From: Brachypterus glaber
Lineage: Eukaryota; Arthropoda; Insecta; Coleoptera; Kateretidae
Assembly: GCA_958510825.1 (NCBI GenBank)
Contig: OY294046.1
Coordinates: forward strand, 47,349,794-47,413,793
Direction of reading: 5' to 3'
Length of the DNA stretch: 64,000 nucleotides
Shown: positions 34,277 to 43,793 of the stretch, piece after piece
How positions within the stretch are numbered: position 1 is the first letter of the stretch
Layout of the letters: the number at the start of each line of letters is the position of its first letter
Translations under genes and position numbers: made by a program
Notes under the pieces: model-generated
What the model saw: only the letters and a program-made list of their open reading frames with translations
The model's database searches: none
What the model was told of the DNA's origin: nothing

Positions 34277-35424
34277 ATAGTCGCTGCCAGAGATATAAGA
34301 GAATTTTTTTAGCAGCGATAATTTTTTCTGGCGCGTGTCAAACTGTTCGTCCAATCGGGAAGTTGTATAATTTTAGACTCATTTAAACTAATGTATTTTT
34401 ATCGAGTCCACGTTGACTGATTCCAGCCAATTAACGTTTCAATCATATTTCACACAAAATTTAGCCACAACCACAAGGTATTTGTAGCAATATATTTACT
34501 GGACCGGCAATATTTGTTTAATTTATGTTCTGTGCATCGAGCTTTATAAGATAAATTATAACATTATAATAACATTTAATTACCTCCCTGTCTTACATTA
34601 ATCTCTTCCAAATCTAAACACTACTATAAATGTGGCGGCGACTATAACTGGAGTTTACTTTAAACTAACAAGAAATTCCTTAATAAGAAAATGAAACATA
34701 CCGAGTTTGTAAGTTTTCTTCTGGTACTTTTCACCAGAAATATAATTATGGTTGCATTGAGCACCTTCTTTTATACAACTTCCTATTTTATTTATTGTAA
34801 TAAAAAGCCTTTTAAAACCTCGTAGGATACCTTGATTAGTGCACTGTTTTCTTACTATTCGAAAGGGTACAAAAGGCACCACGTGTGTTGTTGAGGGCAA
34901 GTTTGGTCCTTGTTGAATGACAAAATTCAATTTATGGCTAAAAACCATTTTTTATCGGCAACCGGGACCTTTATTTATACTCTTTAGTCCTATCCCTTTT
35001 TTCTGATGTTTCATGGAAACACAAACGTATCCATTACTTTATACGTTTATTCTTTTATCATGGTGCAGTCAAATGCAAAATAGATTGTCATTTTCCTTAC
35101 TTAAATTTACATACTTTCAAAATTGAATATAAAATTGTCAGTTTATGAGAAAGATAACAGGCAGAAAGTTAAAAAAAAAACAATAAAATTATTATTACAG
35201 ATATTTTAAATAAAAACTGAGTTTGAGTTAAATTTTTCAGTGCAGTAAATACTGATTTTAAAGAGTATAAATATTCTTTATTAAATAAAAATACCCATGA
35301 TAAACTTTAGTTTTCCATATATATTTAAGTTTTATATTCTATTTCCTCTAGAAACTTTAAATTTTAAGTATTTGTGTTTTTAAACAAATCCTTTTTATTT
35401 GTAAGTTTCAGTGTTGATACAGAA
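34277..35424. other. Stretch without a supportable gene
   Basis: The minus-strand 97-codon frame at 34655-34948 starts at an ATG but has no recognisable motif. Nothing else stands out. Confidence 0.35.
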
Positions 35425-35690
35425 GGAAGGATGAGTATTCTTATTACTAAGATAAAGAATTGTATTATCTTCAAACAACGTATATCTTAAAGACTAGGTT
35501 TTTACAAATTTATTATAAGAACTAAAAATAAAATCGGTCCCAGAACTAATCCTTGTTGAACACCACATTATTGTCAATTATTGCAAACAACGCAGACTTA
35601 TCCAAAAGTTTTGTTATAATAACTATAAATTAAATCGGACCCAGAACTGATCCTTGTTGAACACCATATTATTGTGAATCAAATTAATGC
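35425..35690 (-). pseudogene. Decayed non-LTR reverse transcriptase fragment with a 102-bp tandem duplication
   Basis: Minus-strand translation gives GVQQGSVLGPI (35665-35631), GVQQGLVLGPILF (35563-35529) and then TLFEDNTILYLSNKN (35478-35440). GVxQGSxLGPxLF and the (F/Y)ADD box are motifs B and C of LINE reverse transcriptases. Here FADD has become FEDN, so the active site is lost, and stops and frameshifts separate the blocks. The GVQQG block occurs twice because about 100 bases are tandemly duplicated. The motif differs from GVPQGSPLSPLLY of the intact element in this window, so this is a different, older lineage. Confidence 0.7.
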
Positions 35691-36432
35691 AATTAAATCT
35701 TAACAGCTAGTCATATAAGTTAATCCTAATAAGCTATTAAAATAATCGCACAAAGATAAACTTAATAGCATCGTATTGTGTCACATAGTCAACTAAATAA
35801 ATAATCTATCTTCGATAACATTATTTTTTTTTTTTTTGAAAACTGAATAAACCATTAATCGATAGTAATCTTTTGTTTTTATTAAATGGTAAACAAACTT
35901 AAAAATAGCTAACTGGATTAACAAGGTCGTCAATATTAAATTACTTATAAGAGTTAATTGGCATAAAGATCTTATTATAAAATTTACACAGTCCCGCATC
36001 AATTCGTTTGAGTTTTTTTTATAACTGATATAATCTTTTTTCAGTTATTTTACTTAAATTTTTAAGATTAAAGTGTTTTATACCACAACATAAAATAACC
36101 AAAAGCTCTACATTCTAATTTCTCTTTTTCCTTTTATTTTGTAAATACCTAATTATTTTGGTAGTTATTTCGGTAACTTAACACGTTAAATTAAGGTTTG
36201 AGCATGCTGCAACATCCTGTGGTAAAACATTTATTGCAAAAATAGTTAATGTATAATCTTATTTTATTGTGGCCAGAATACTGGATCCAGGGTTCTGACT
36301 ACATGTAATACGAAGTCAATAGTCACACTGACACAATTTTTCTATATTTGGATGTTTTTCTAAGAATTTTGCTATCAGCATGCCAGAGGGAGCTGTAACA
36401 TTCCTTTTATTTTTTTTAGACTATATTTGTTC

Positions 36433-36491
<59 letters not shown>

Positions 36492-37545
36492 TTTAATCTG
36501 GACAAAAATTTGGTGTACTGTGATGTTATTACTGAATGCAATTAAGATAGATTGAAAGCATTGTTAATAATTTATTAATTATTTATTGTGTAATTATTTT
36601 GTTCAATTTATTATTGAAAATAATAAACCACGCTTGTTTTTTCAATACGTTTTATTCTAGTTGATATATAAGGTAGTAAACAGATTTATTAACTTGCTAC
36701 TGGTTAATTAATTATTATTTGCGTTTTATTTTAATAGGAATGGATTAATTCACATAATGTAAATAATATTTATAAAAAATTAAAAAAGTATATTCTAGAT
36801 TTTTATTAAATTTAAATAATTAAATGTTTGCAGAAACATTTATTTTATACTATTATATTATATTTTATTTATTTATTTACTTGAAATTACTACAGAGTCA
36901 TGTAATAATCATTGTATTTTTGTTTCAGGTATGTTCCACAAAGTTTTTTTTTTCATTGGATAAATCAAAGTAAGTTCACAATTTATTAAATAGTTGATTT
37001 AAATTTAGCCCAAAAGTACATGCCGAATTAGTTTTTTAAGATCCCTTCATAATTAAATATGTTGGATACTACTCTTCCCTAATCTACTGACAAAATGAAG
37101 TTGAAGTTTTAAAATCTCTTGAAACTACTTTTAGTTAATTTTTTATAAAATTTGCTTCACTTTATAGCAGTTATGACAAACATAGCTTAAATATTCATTG
37201 GGTCAAAAGCAATACGAAGCAATGGAGTATTTTTCCTGACAACAAAGACCGTCAAAATTAGGTCTACAGTGCTATCTCTTTCTAACAGTTTATAACAGTT
37301 TGGCCAACCTAAGGAAGACAAAGTAATCAGATTAGCCAATATAAGCAATAAAAACTATTTATATTTACCTTATTTATTTTAACCCCAATTTAATTTGATA
37401 TTATGCAGTTAACATACATATTAGGTAATAATATGTATCCAGTACCAAAATTGTTGCACTCAGATTACAGGCAAACTGTCATTTATGTTTTTTTTAATTT
37501 ACTACTGATACTACTATAGGCTAATTCGTTTGGACTAATTTTACC
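35691..37545. other. Stretch without a supportable gene
   Basis: AT-rich. It contains the (TA)n run at 36438-36482 and only short frames with no motif. Confidence 0.4.
36438..36482 (+). repeat. (TA)n microsatellite
   Basis: An uninterrupted TA run of about 22 units followed by a T run. Confidence 0.95.
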
Positions 37546-37671
37546 TGATAGTGACTCATGGTTAAAGCGCCATCCCGCTACACGCTTCCTTACCCGCAAC
37601 GCCTATACTTGGTCTCCCCTCTCACGTTCCGTTCCCCGCGCTGCCCATACATTCAATATGAGTCACTATCA
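37546..37671. repeat. 14-bp perfect inverted repeat around a C-rich core
   Basis: TGATAGTGACTCAT (37546-37559) and ATGAGTCACTATCA (37658-37671) are exact reverse complements. The ~98 bases between are GC-rich (CCGCAACGCC, CGTTCCCCGCGCTG) in an AT-rich surrounding. It lies 66 bases upstream of the retrotransposon. It may be a small element or a remnant of one. Confidence 0.6.
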
Positions 37672-37723
37672 CGTTTAAACGTATCATACTTTACTGCCAT
37701 CTGTTTATAAAGACTAGAACTTT

Positions 37724-37737
37724 ATGGTTCTTTATTA
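37724..37737 (+). repeat. Left target-site duplication of the full-length retrotransposon
   Basis: ATGGTTCTTTATTA is repeated exactly at 42554-42567. The first three bases could instead belong to the element's GATGATG tail, so the duplication is 11-14 bp. Confidence 0.85.
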
Positions 37738-38060
37738 ACATACACGACACAATACAAGTCGAGTGAGTGACAGTGAAGAGGTCAGACGTCGCCCAGCAGA
37801 TTTCCATTGAGTAAGATTATTTTGGTATATAATTATTCTAACTAATATATGCTCACTTGTAAGCTTGCTTGCTAAGTGCTGCAGCCCTTTTCACACTGTG
37901 GACTTAAGCCAATTCCTACAAACCGCTGAGGCTGGCGGTTTGGTGTGTTTAAGGTTCCCTAAGACCCCAATACTAACAATTAGTGCTTAACACTACACCC
38001 CCCCCCCCGCCGCCCGGGGCCTTTTCAGGCCCCCGTAATTCTCAACTTACGCACTCCGAG
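37738..38060 (+). promoter_or_regulatory. 5' UTR and presumed internal promoter of the retrotransposon
   Basis: 323 bases between the target duplication and the first in-frame ATG of ORF1. LINEs of this type use an internal promoter at their 5' end. GGTCAGACGTCGCCC around 37780 resembles the downstream promoter element placed in the first tens of bases in Drosophila relatives, which is inference. A run of thirteen C at 37996-38008 lies within an in-frame stretch upstream of the ATG and could hide a sequencing indel. Confidence 0.4.
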
Positions 38061-39551
38061 ATGTCAAATCCAAAATCCCCCGATAAGCCCCACTACGACA
38101 CCACCATGGCAAATTCTTCCCTACAGTCAATAATTGCAAACCTCCAAGAACAATTAAAAGTCCAAGCAGAAAATCACAAATCACAAACCGATAGTCTACT
38201 AGCCCAAATAAAATTCGCCAATGACACGATCAGCGGCCTCCGACAGGAAATTGCGCACCTCACTGTCCAAATAGATACCCTCCTAAAAAACCAACCAAGC
38301 CAGGACCCGGCATTTTCCGATGCCCCTGAACCCTCCGAATCAGACATGTCCGGAGTGGAATTCGCCTCAGGGAGCGAATCCCCCAGATCCCCCACACTAT
38401 CCCCGCGAAAACGCAGAAAACAAAAAAAGCGCCCAAAAAGCTCCGGCTCCGAAACGGAGCTAAACACAATTCCGGCCAAGAGCCAAAAAATCCCCCAAAA
38501 AGGGGCCGCTTCCGACACGGCCCCTAAACCCTCCGGAACAGGGCCACCACCCCCCGCCCCGGTCCCTTCCGGCTTAACAAACCAACCTTCCGGTTTAATA
38601 AACCAACCCGCCGCCAAACCCCCAACCCCCGACCAAGAAGCCCAAAAAGCCCCAAAAATCCCCCCCATCATAATCCGAGCCCCTGAAAAATGGCTAGCCC
38701 TATCGAGCTACTTTAATTCGCAAAGAATTAATATTTTACACGCGAAGAACACCACCGACGGTGTTCAAATTCGCACTCAGACTAGTGACGACTTCCGCAA
38801 AGTCACGAAACACCTTGATACGGAGAAAATTCCGTATCACAGCTTCACCCTCCCGGAAGACAAGGCGATTCACGCCGTAATCCGGGGAATCCCTACTCAA
38901 ATATCCGTAAAAGACGTCGTAGCCGCTCTCATCGAGCGAGGGTACACCCCCACGTCAGTCGCCAGAATGACGCGTACCAAAGACAAAACCCCCATGCCAC
39001 TAGTCCTAGTCATCCTTCCCAAGGTGACCGGACAACAACACCCTATATTCAATGAAACTAGGCTTCTACACCTAGTAATCAAGGTCGAAAGCCAGACCTA
39101 TAAGCCAAAATTCCGGCAATGCCACAAATGCCAGCTATTCGGTCACTCCCAGGCCAATTGCAGAGCTACAGCCAAATGCGTCAAATGCGCAAAAGATCAT
39201 CACACAAAAACATGTGACAAACCCCGCAACACAGACGCTAAATGCGCAAACTGCCTTGGCCCTCACACAGCCAACTATCACAAATTCCCAAAACACCCTT
39301 CTAACAACCTCCCAACCGGCTTAAAGGTCCCCCCAACCCAAAAATTCACCCCTGGCACCTCCTATGCCCAAAAGGCAGCCAACGCCACCCCCCAACAACC
39401 CAAAGCGGCCCCAGGCCCCAGCGCCAACCCCCCAAATATTTTCGATCAAACCCAAATTTCAAAAATACACTCATTCATGCAAGAATTCGCCAGCTTCATG
39501 CAGGCTTTCAGTACCCTCCAATTGCCCAGCCTAGGACCCCAAAATGTATAG
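38061..39551 (+). CDS. ORF1: Gag-like RNA-binding protein of the retrotransposon
   Basis: 496 residues from the ATG at 38061. The frame stays open another 26 codons upstream but that part begins at a GTG, so the ATG is the sensible start. Residues ~20-75 are heptad-like and predicted coiled coil (LQSIIANLQEQLKVQ, ISGLRQEIAHLTVQI). Next comes a low-complexity Lys/Ser/Pro-rich stretch. Residues ~202-300 resemble the PRE_C2HC domain found with zinc fingers in Jockey-clade ORF1 (for example AIHAVIRGIPTQISVKDVVA). Three zinc knuckles follow: C354-C357-H362-C367, C373-C376-H381-C385 and a CCHH-type C395-C398-H402-H407. The role is binding and packaging the element RNA. The stop codon overlaps the ORF2 start by 8 bases. 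Confidence 0.93.
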   Translation: MSNPKSPDKPHYDTTMANSSLQSIIANLQEQLKVQAENHKSQTDSLLAQIKFANDTISGLRQEIAHLTVQIDTLLKNQPSQDPAFSDAPEPSESDMSGVEFASGSESPRSPTLSPRKRRKQKKRPKSSGSETELNTIPAKSQKIPQKGAASDTAPKPSGTGPPPPAPVPSGLTNQPSGLINQPAAKPPTPDQEAQKAPKIPPIIIRAPEKWLALSSYFNSQRINILHAKNTTDGVQIRTQTSDDFRKVTKHLDTEKIPYHSFTLPEDKAIHAVIRGIPTQISVKDVVAALIERGYTPTSVARMTRTKDKTPMPLVLVILPKVTGQQHPIFNETRLLHLVIKVESQTYKPKFRQCHKCQLFGHSQANCRATAKCVKCAKDHHTKTCDKPRNTDAKCANCLGPHTANYHKFPKHPSNNLPTGLKVPPTQKFTPGTSYAQKAANATPQQPKAAPGPSANPPNIFDQTQISKIHSFMQEFASFMQAFSTLQLPSLGPQNV

Positions 39552-42282
39552 ACAAGTGAAACCCAGAGCCCTTAAAATCGTCACCTGGAACGCTGATGTC
39601 CTCTCAACCAAAAAACCGGAGTTCATAGAATTTCTTCACGACAATCAAATCGACATAGCCCTCGTCCAAGAGACTGGTCTTAAACCACATCATAGGGGTA
39701 CCATACCCAACTATTCCTGTTACCGTAACGATAGACTCCTGGATCGTAAAGGAGGCACAGCAATTTATATTAAAAAACATTTGTCCCACGATCTTTTACA
39801 CGCCCCCCCCACACAAAGCGATCAAGTCGAAACTACCTCCATCTTCGTCAATATGCACGACAATTTCAAATTCAGGATCGTGTCCTTTTATAAACCCCCC
39901 AATAGGGAAATTAGACCCGCCGACATCGAAGGCTACTTCAATGACAACCACCCAACAATCCTAGCCGGAGACTTGAATTGCAAACATGCCCTTTGGCACT
40001 CTAGAACAACTACGGCCAATGGCCGTAGGCTTAACGATATTTTACAACGTAACCATATTATGGTTACCGCACCTGATTCCCCAACCCATTATGGCCTCGG
40101 CCTTCCCGACGTCCTTGACATCGTTTTGTATAAAAACACGACGCTAAACATTAATATAGAATTAAAACACGAATTAAGCTCAGATCACCTCCCAATCATT
40201 ATCACGGCAGGAGGCATACCAACCGCAAACCACACTAAAAAGACAGTATACGATTTCGCATTCATATCCCAACTCCTAGAAACCAAAACCACAATCAGTC
40301 CTATAAACACCGTCCAAGAACTAGATACCGCCGTAGACAATCTCACCCAAGTCATTAAATCCGCAATGGATGAAGCCAAACTAACTAAAAATGTAGAAAT
40401 TAAAAACCCGCAAGACCTTCCTCGAGATCTCAAAGACTTAATCAGAGAGAAAAACCGCCTTCTACGCAGAGCGCGCACTCTTCAAGACCCTCACATTAAA
40501 CGCCAAGCGAACAGACTTACTCAGGAAGTCAAAGACCGACTAAACACCCTAGCAAACTCCCGATGGGAGGGAAAACTAAAATCCCTAAACCCCCAGGATA
40601 GATCCCTTTGGAAAATGGCCAAAACCCTATCCCTCGATCACCAAAGAGGCTTCCCCCCAATACACGGCCTAAGAGGAGTCGTCTACTCCACCCCCGAAAA
40701 AGCCGAAGCATTTGCTGACACAATGCAAGATCAATTCAAACCAAACCCCCCAATTCCTGACCCCGTACCAGAAACCGACTCTGAACCCGATTCTGACGAC
40801 TCTGACTACGAGCAACTCACGCACGAAAAAGAAATAAAGCACACCTACGGTAGAATCACAACCCAAGACGAAAACGACATTATCACCCCCACAACCCCCG
40901 AGGAAATCAAAAGTATCATCAAAAATCTCCCAAAAAGAAAAGCCCCCGGCCCAGACCAAATACCGAACAAAATCTTAAAAATTCTCCCCCGCAAAACCAT
41001 CATGGCCATCGTTAACATTATTAACGCAATGCTCAGACTGCGACATTTTCCAAAGTCCTGGAAAAACGCAGATGTAATAGTAATCAAAAAACCCGGTCAA
41101 AATCCGACCTTTCCCCAAAGTTATCGCCCCATAAGCCTCCTATCCTCCCTGGGCAAAATAGCCGAGAAAGTCATCTTAACCAGACTCCAAACTTTAGTTG
41201 AAGAGCTCAATCTCCTACCAAACGAGCAATTCGGTTTCCGAAGCAGACACTCCACAGTCCACCAGGTGGCTCGCCTGGTAGACTCAATTACAGATGGATT
41301 AAATAGGCGCGAAGCCGCGGGACTGATCCTCCTGGACATCGCAAAAGCCTTTGATAAAGTCTGGCACATAGGTCTTGTAGTCAAACTTCATCTTCTCGGC
41401 CTCCCCCTAGGCATCACCAAGCTCATAGCCTCCTTCCTCGAAGGCAGAGACTTTCAAATCAAAATAGGCGACTCTAAGTCCAGCACCCACCCCATCGAAG
41501 CTGGCGTTCCACAAGGCTCCCCTCTATCCCCCCTTCTGTACAATCTCTTCACCGCAGATATCCCAAAAACACAGGCTACTGAAATAGCCCTGTTCGCCGA
41601 CGATACCGGCATACTAGCAAAAGCTAAAAACCCCCAGCGCATCCATACCGCCCTCCAGCGCCAAATGGATGCCCTAATAAAATGGTTCTCCAAATGGAAA
41701 ATCAAAGTAAACGCTAACAAAACAAAAGGCATATTAATCTCTAGGATTAGAAGAGGCCCACCCCAACCCATTCAGATAAACGGCCAAGCCATTAACTGGG
41801 AAAACCATGCCAAATACCTTGGCATTACCCTATCCAAAAATCTTACGTGGGATCAGCACGTCCAAAATACCCTCCAAATAGCAAACACCCGCCTCTCAAA
41901 ACTCTACCCTCTTATAGGGAGAAAGAGCCCCCTATCAATTAAAAACAAACTTCTACTTTACAACCAAACTCTAAAGCCAGTACTCCTCTATGGAGCACCA
42001 GCCTGGAACAAAATCACCCTTAAAAAAACGCTCTCAGCCAAACTTCAGGCCTTTCAAAACAAGGTACTCAGAATATGCATTGATGCCCCCTGGTTCATGC
42101 GGAACAACCAAATTCACAGAGATCTCGACATGCCCCTCCTAAAAACGGAAATCATCCGATACAGTAAGTCTTTTATACAAGACAATTTAGACCACCCAAA
42201 CCCCCTCATCTCAAATTTTCTAGATTACGATCATGAAATCCACTACACTTACAAAAAGATCAAAAATGTCCTCAACCAGTAA
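39544..42282 (+). CDS. ORF2: endonuclease-reverse transcriptase of the retrotransposon
   Basis: 912 residues from an ATG that overlaps the end of ORF1 (ATGTATAG). The N-terminal ~225 residues are an apurinic-like endonuclease: WN at 15-16, QE at 42-43 with catalytic E43, GDLN at 142-145 and SDH at 213-215. This domain nicks the target. A linker with an acidic patch (residues ~400-420, EPDSDDSDYEQ) follows. The reverse transcriptase spans ~450-750: KRKAPGPD, YRPISLLSSLGK, motif A with D598 in LLDIAKAFD, GVPQGSPLSPLLYNLF and the catalytic FADD at 684-687. The C-terminal ~160 residues have the usual Jockey tail with HRDLDMPLL; no RNase H is seen. All catalytic residues are present, so the copy may be active. 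Translation is probably by reinitiation or coupling after ORF1. Confidence 0.96.
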   Translation: MYRQVKPRALKIVTWNADVLSTKKPEFIEFLHDNQIDIALVQETGLKPHHRGTIPNYSCYRNDRLLDRKGGTAIYIKKHLSHDLLHAPPTQSDQVETTSIFVNMHDNFKFRIVSFYKPPNREIRPADIEGYFNDNHPTILAGDLNCKHALWHSRTTTANGRRLNDILQRNHIMVTAPDSPTHYGLGLPDVLDIVLYKNTTLNINIELKHELSSDHLPIIITAGGIPTANHTKKTVYDFAFISQLLETKTTISPINTVQELDTAVDNLTQVIKSAMDEAKLTKNVEIKNPQDLPRDLKDLIREKNRLLRRARTLQDPHIKRQANRLTQEVKDRLNTLANSRWEGKLKSLNPQDRSLWKMAKTLSLDHQRGFPPIHGLRGVVYSTPEKAEAFADTMQDQFKPNPPIPDPVPETDSEPDSDDSDYEQLTHEKEIKHTYGRITTQDENDIITPTTPEEIKSIIKNLPKRKAPGPDQIPNKILKILPRKTIMAIVNIINAMLRLRHFPKSWKNADVIVIKKPGQNPTFPQSYRPISLLSSLGKIAEKVILTRLQTLVEELNLLPNEQFGFRSRHSTVHQVARLVDSITDGLNRREAAGLILLDIAKAFDKVWHIGLVVKLHLLGLPLGITKLIASFLEGRDFQIKIGDSKSSTHPIEAGVPQGSPLSPLLYNLFTADIPKTQATEIALFADDTGILAKAKNPQRIHTALQRQMDALIKWFSKWKIKVNANKTKGILISRIRRGPPQPIQINGQAINWENHAKYLGITLSKNLTWDQHVQNTLQIANTRLSKLYPLIGRKSPLSIKNKLLLYNQTLKPVLLYGAPAWNKITLKKTLSAKLQAFQNKVLRICIDAPWFMRNNQIHRDLDMPLLKTEIIRYSKSFIQDNLDHPNPLISNFLDYDHEIHYTYKKIKNVLNQ

Positions 42283-42304
42283 TGGTGCCCACAAACACAG
42301 GACA

Positions 42305-42338
42305 GGTGCATCTCCAGCACCAGTGAACTAGTTTCACT
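42305..42338 (+). promoter_or_regulatory. Hairpin pair 1 in the 3' UTR
   Basis: Stem I is GGTGC/GCACC (42305-42309 with 42317-42321, 7-base loop). Stem II follows directly: AGTGAA/TTCACT (42322-42327 with 42333-42338, 5-base loop CTAGT). The equivalent in the truncated copy has GATGC/GCATC and AGTGAG/CTCACT. One base pair in each stem has therefore changed on both sides, keeping the pairing. That supports a real RNA structure. Confidence 0.7.
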
Positions 42339-42424
42339 CCCCCCACACCTCCCTCCAATCCCTACTCCATCCCCCCAAATCCCCCTCCCACCTTCCTCGT
42401 CGCAACACCCAAAAATTCATGACA

Positions 42425-42458
42425 GATGCAAATCAGCATCAGTGAGCAGAGACTCACT
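42425..42458 (+). promoter_or_regulatory. Hairpin pair 2 in the 3' UTR
   Basis: GATGC/GCATC (42425-42429 with 42436-42440) followed directly by AGTGAG/CTCACT (42441-42446 with 42453-42458). It sits 120 bases after pair 1 and is preceded by the same GACA that precedes the other units. Confidence 0.7.
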
Positions 42459-42553
42459 CCCCCAATTATCCATTCAAATTAATTCAAATTTTAGATAAAT
42501 GAGCCATAGGCACTGAGCCTGTCTCTTAAAGACCAAACAAATTACAGATGATG

Positions 42554-42567
42554 ATGGTTCTTTATTA
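42554..42567 (+). repeat. Right target-site duplication of the full-length retrotransposon
   Basis: ATGGTTCTTTATTA, identical to 37724-37737. Next to it, GTGCCATCTGTT resembles CTGCCATCTGTT found just left of the other duplication, so the target itself held a short repeat. Confidence 0.85.
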
Positions 42568-43461
42568 GTGCCATCTGTTCACTGGTGATGTTTTCAATAA
42601 TGGACTCGCCCGGGAAAATGTCCCATTGATTTTAGTCATGTTAGTGTCTTATCTAAAAATATGCCAAGATATTAAATTGTAATGTCGTTTTTTAAATTGC
42701 AATTTTTTTATTGTGAATCTAAGTTTTAGATTAAAATATATATTTTATTGATTAAATAAAAATATTTTATAAAAAAACATATTTTTTTTAATTAAAAGGG
42801 AAATTTTTAATGAGGGACCCCGCTTTCTTCCACATTCCTGTTAAGGAATCGTAATTTTATTACTTATAATCTCAATTTAATAAAGTATTATAATCAAACT
42901 TCCATACCATTTGATTTCCTTTTGGAATTATTCCTTTTTAGGACGTTAAAGAATGTAATATTGTAAAATGTATAAGAGATTAAGTGTGGGTTAGGCGAAT
43001 CCCATTTATGGAAACTGAACCAGACTAAACTCCAATTTTATTGCCCTAGTACGAGAATTAATCTCGCGCATTGATGATAGGTTTATGGCAGATACAGCGA
43101 GAGGCAATTGTTTAATGTAGTTGTTGTGTAATCCGCGTGGAGCGCTACTAGTAACAATAATATTTATAGCAAGCTGTGCTTTAATCATTAGCATCATTGG
43201 TTATCATCGAATGGAGATTTCTCCCGTTAGATTAGACAGGGACAAAAGTTCTACCCAAAAAGGATAGAAGACATACATACACTCCCACTTCCACCCAACC
43301 AAACAAATTCTGTATTTGTTCTTTGTTGAACAAATACAATATTTACTTGCCCGGGCGAAAATATTATTTTTATTAAAGAAATTACTAGCACCATCTAAAT
43401 TTTAGTAGAATTATCTTATTCTACATATTCACATTAGCTATGTTCGTTCGTGCCGCTCACT
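42568..43461. other. Stretch without a supportable gene
   Basis: AT-rich. At about 43290-43365 there is a weaker relative of the following foldback (CCAACCAAACAAATTCTGTA .. GAACAAATACAATATTTACT). The minus-strand 63-codon frame at 43006 has no motif. Confidence 0.4.
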
Positions 43462-43547
43462 GCTACACTTTCCGGCCAACCAAATAAATACTGTATTTGT
43501 TGTATAAAAAAAATACAGTATTTATTTGGTTGGCTGGAAAGTGTAGC
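43462..43547. repeat. Foldback, ~38-bp arms
   Basis: GCTACACTTTCCGGCCAACC .. AATACTGTATTTGTTG pairs with AATACAGTATTTATTTGG .. GGCTGGAAAGTGTAGC around a short A-rich loop. Together with the related sequence at ~43290-43365 it looks like two members of one family side by side. Confidence 0.8.
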
Positions 43548-43793
43548 ACAAATGAGATAGAGATAGGGTAGACGTCTTTTGTTTCATAATTCTAGTTGTA
43601 GAGAGCTCCATTGGTTTAAAACAGCATTTTATCTGCACAAATCCTGAATAATTTTATTATTGGTTTTGAATTTGATAAAGTTTAATCATAATACCTTAAA
43701 CCAAACCATCTCTAAGATCACTTGCACAGCTAAAAATCATTTTAAATATCTCACAAAAGGAATTTCAATAGTTTTTGTATTAGGACTTCACTA

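Larger units (their letters stand above)
37738..42553 (+). mobile_element. Full-length Jockey-type non-LTR retrotransposon, ~4.8 kb
   Basis: A complete LINE: a 5' UTR (37738-38060), ORF1 (38061-39551), ORF2 (39544-42282) and a 3' UTR ending in GATGATGATG, bounded by a 14-bp direct repeat. The coding strand is C-rich and G-poor, sharply unlike the AT-rich flanks. Both frames are open from start to stop. ORF1 with an N-terminal coiled coil, a zinc-finger-associated domain and three zinc knuckles, plus ORF2 with an APE endonuclease and RT but no RNase H, is the Jockey clade layout. Ending in a short tandem repeat rather than poly(A) is uncommon in this clade. A truncated sister lies at 56902-58914 and a remnant at 47294-47725. 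Confidence 0.93.
42283..42553 (+). other. 3' UTR of the full-length retrotransposon
   Basis: 271 bases, C-rich, carrying two hairpin pairs (42305-42338, 42425-42458), then TAGATAAATGAGCCATAGGC, a GCCTGTCTC partner and the terminal GATGATGATG. In LINEs this region is what the element's reverse transcriptase recognises to prime reverse transcription at the nick. The same layout, with an extra hairpin pair, follows the truncated copy. Confidence 0.85.

Noticed and set aside
37546..37671. Left terminal repeat of the retrotransposon
   Set aside because: There is no matching sequence after the 3' end, and the target duplication lies between this repeat and the element.
38174..38671. 165-codon minus-strand frame inside ORF1
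   Set aside because: It is a shadow of the C-rich ORF1 coding strand; ORF1 has domains and a proper context, this frame has none.
40669..41771. Several 80-105 codon minus-strand frames inside ORF2, repeated in the truncated copy
   Set aside because: They are shadows of ORF2. Their conservation between copies reflects conservation of the plus-strand protein.
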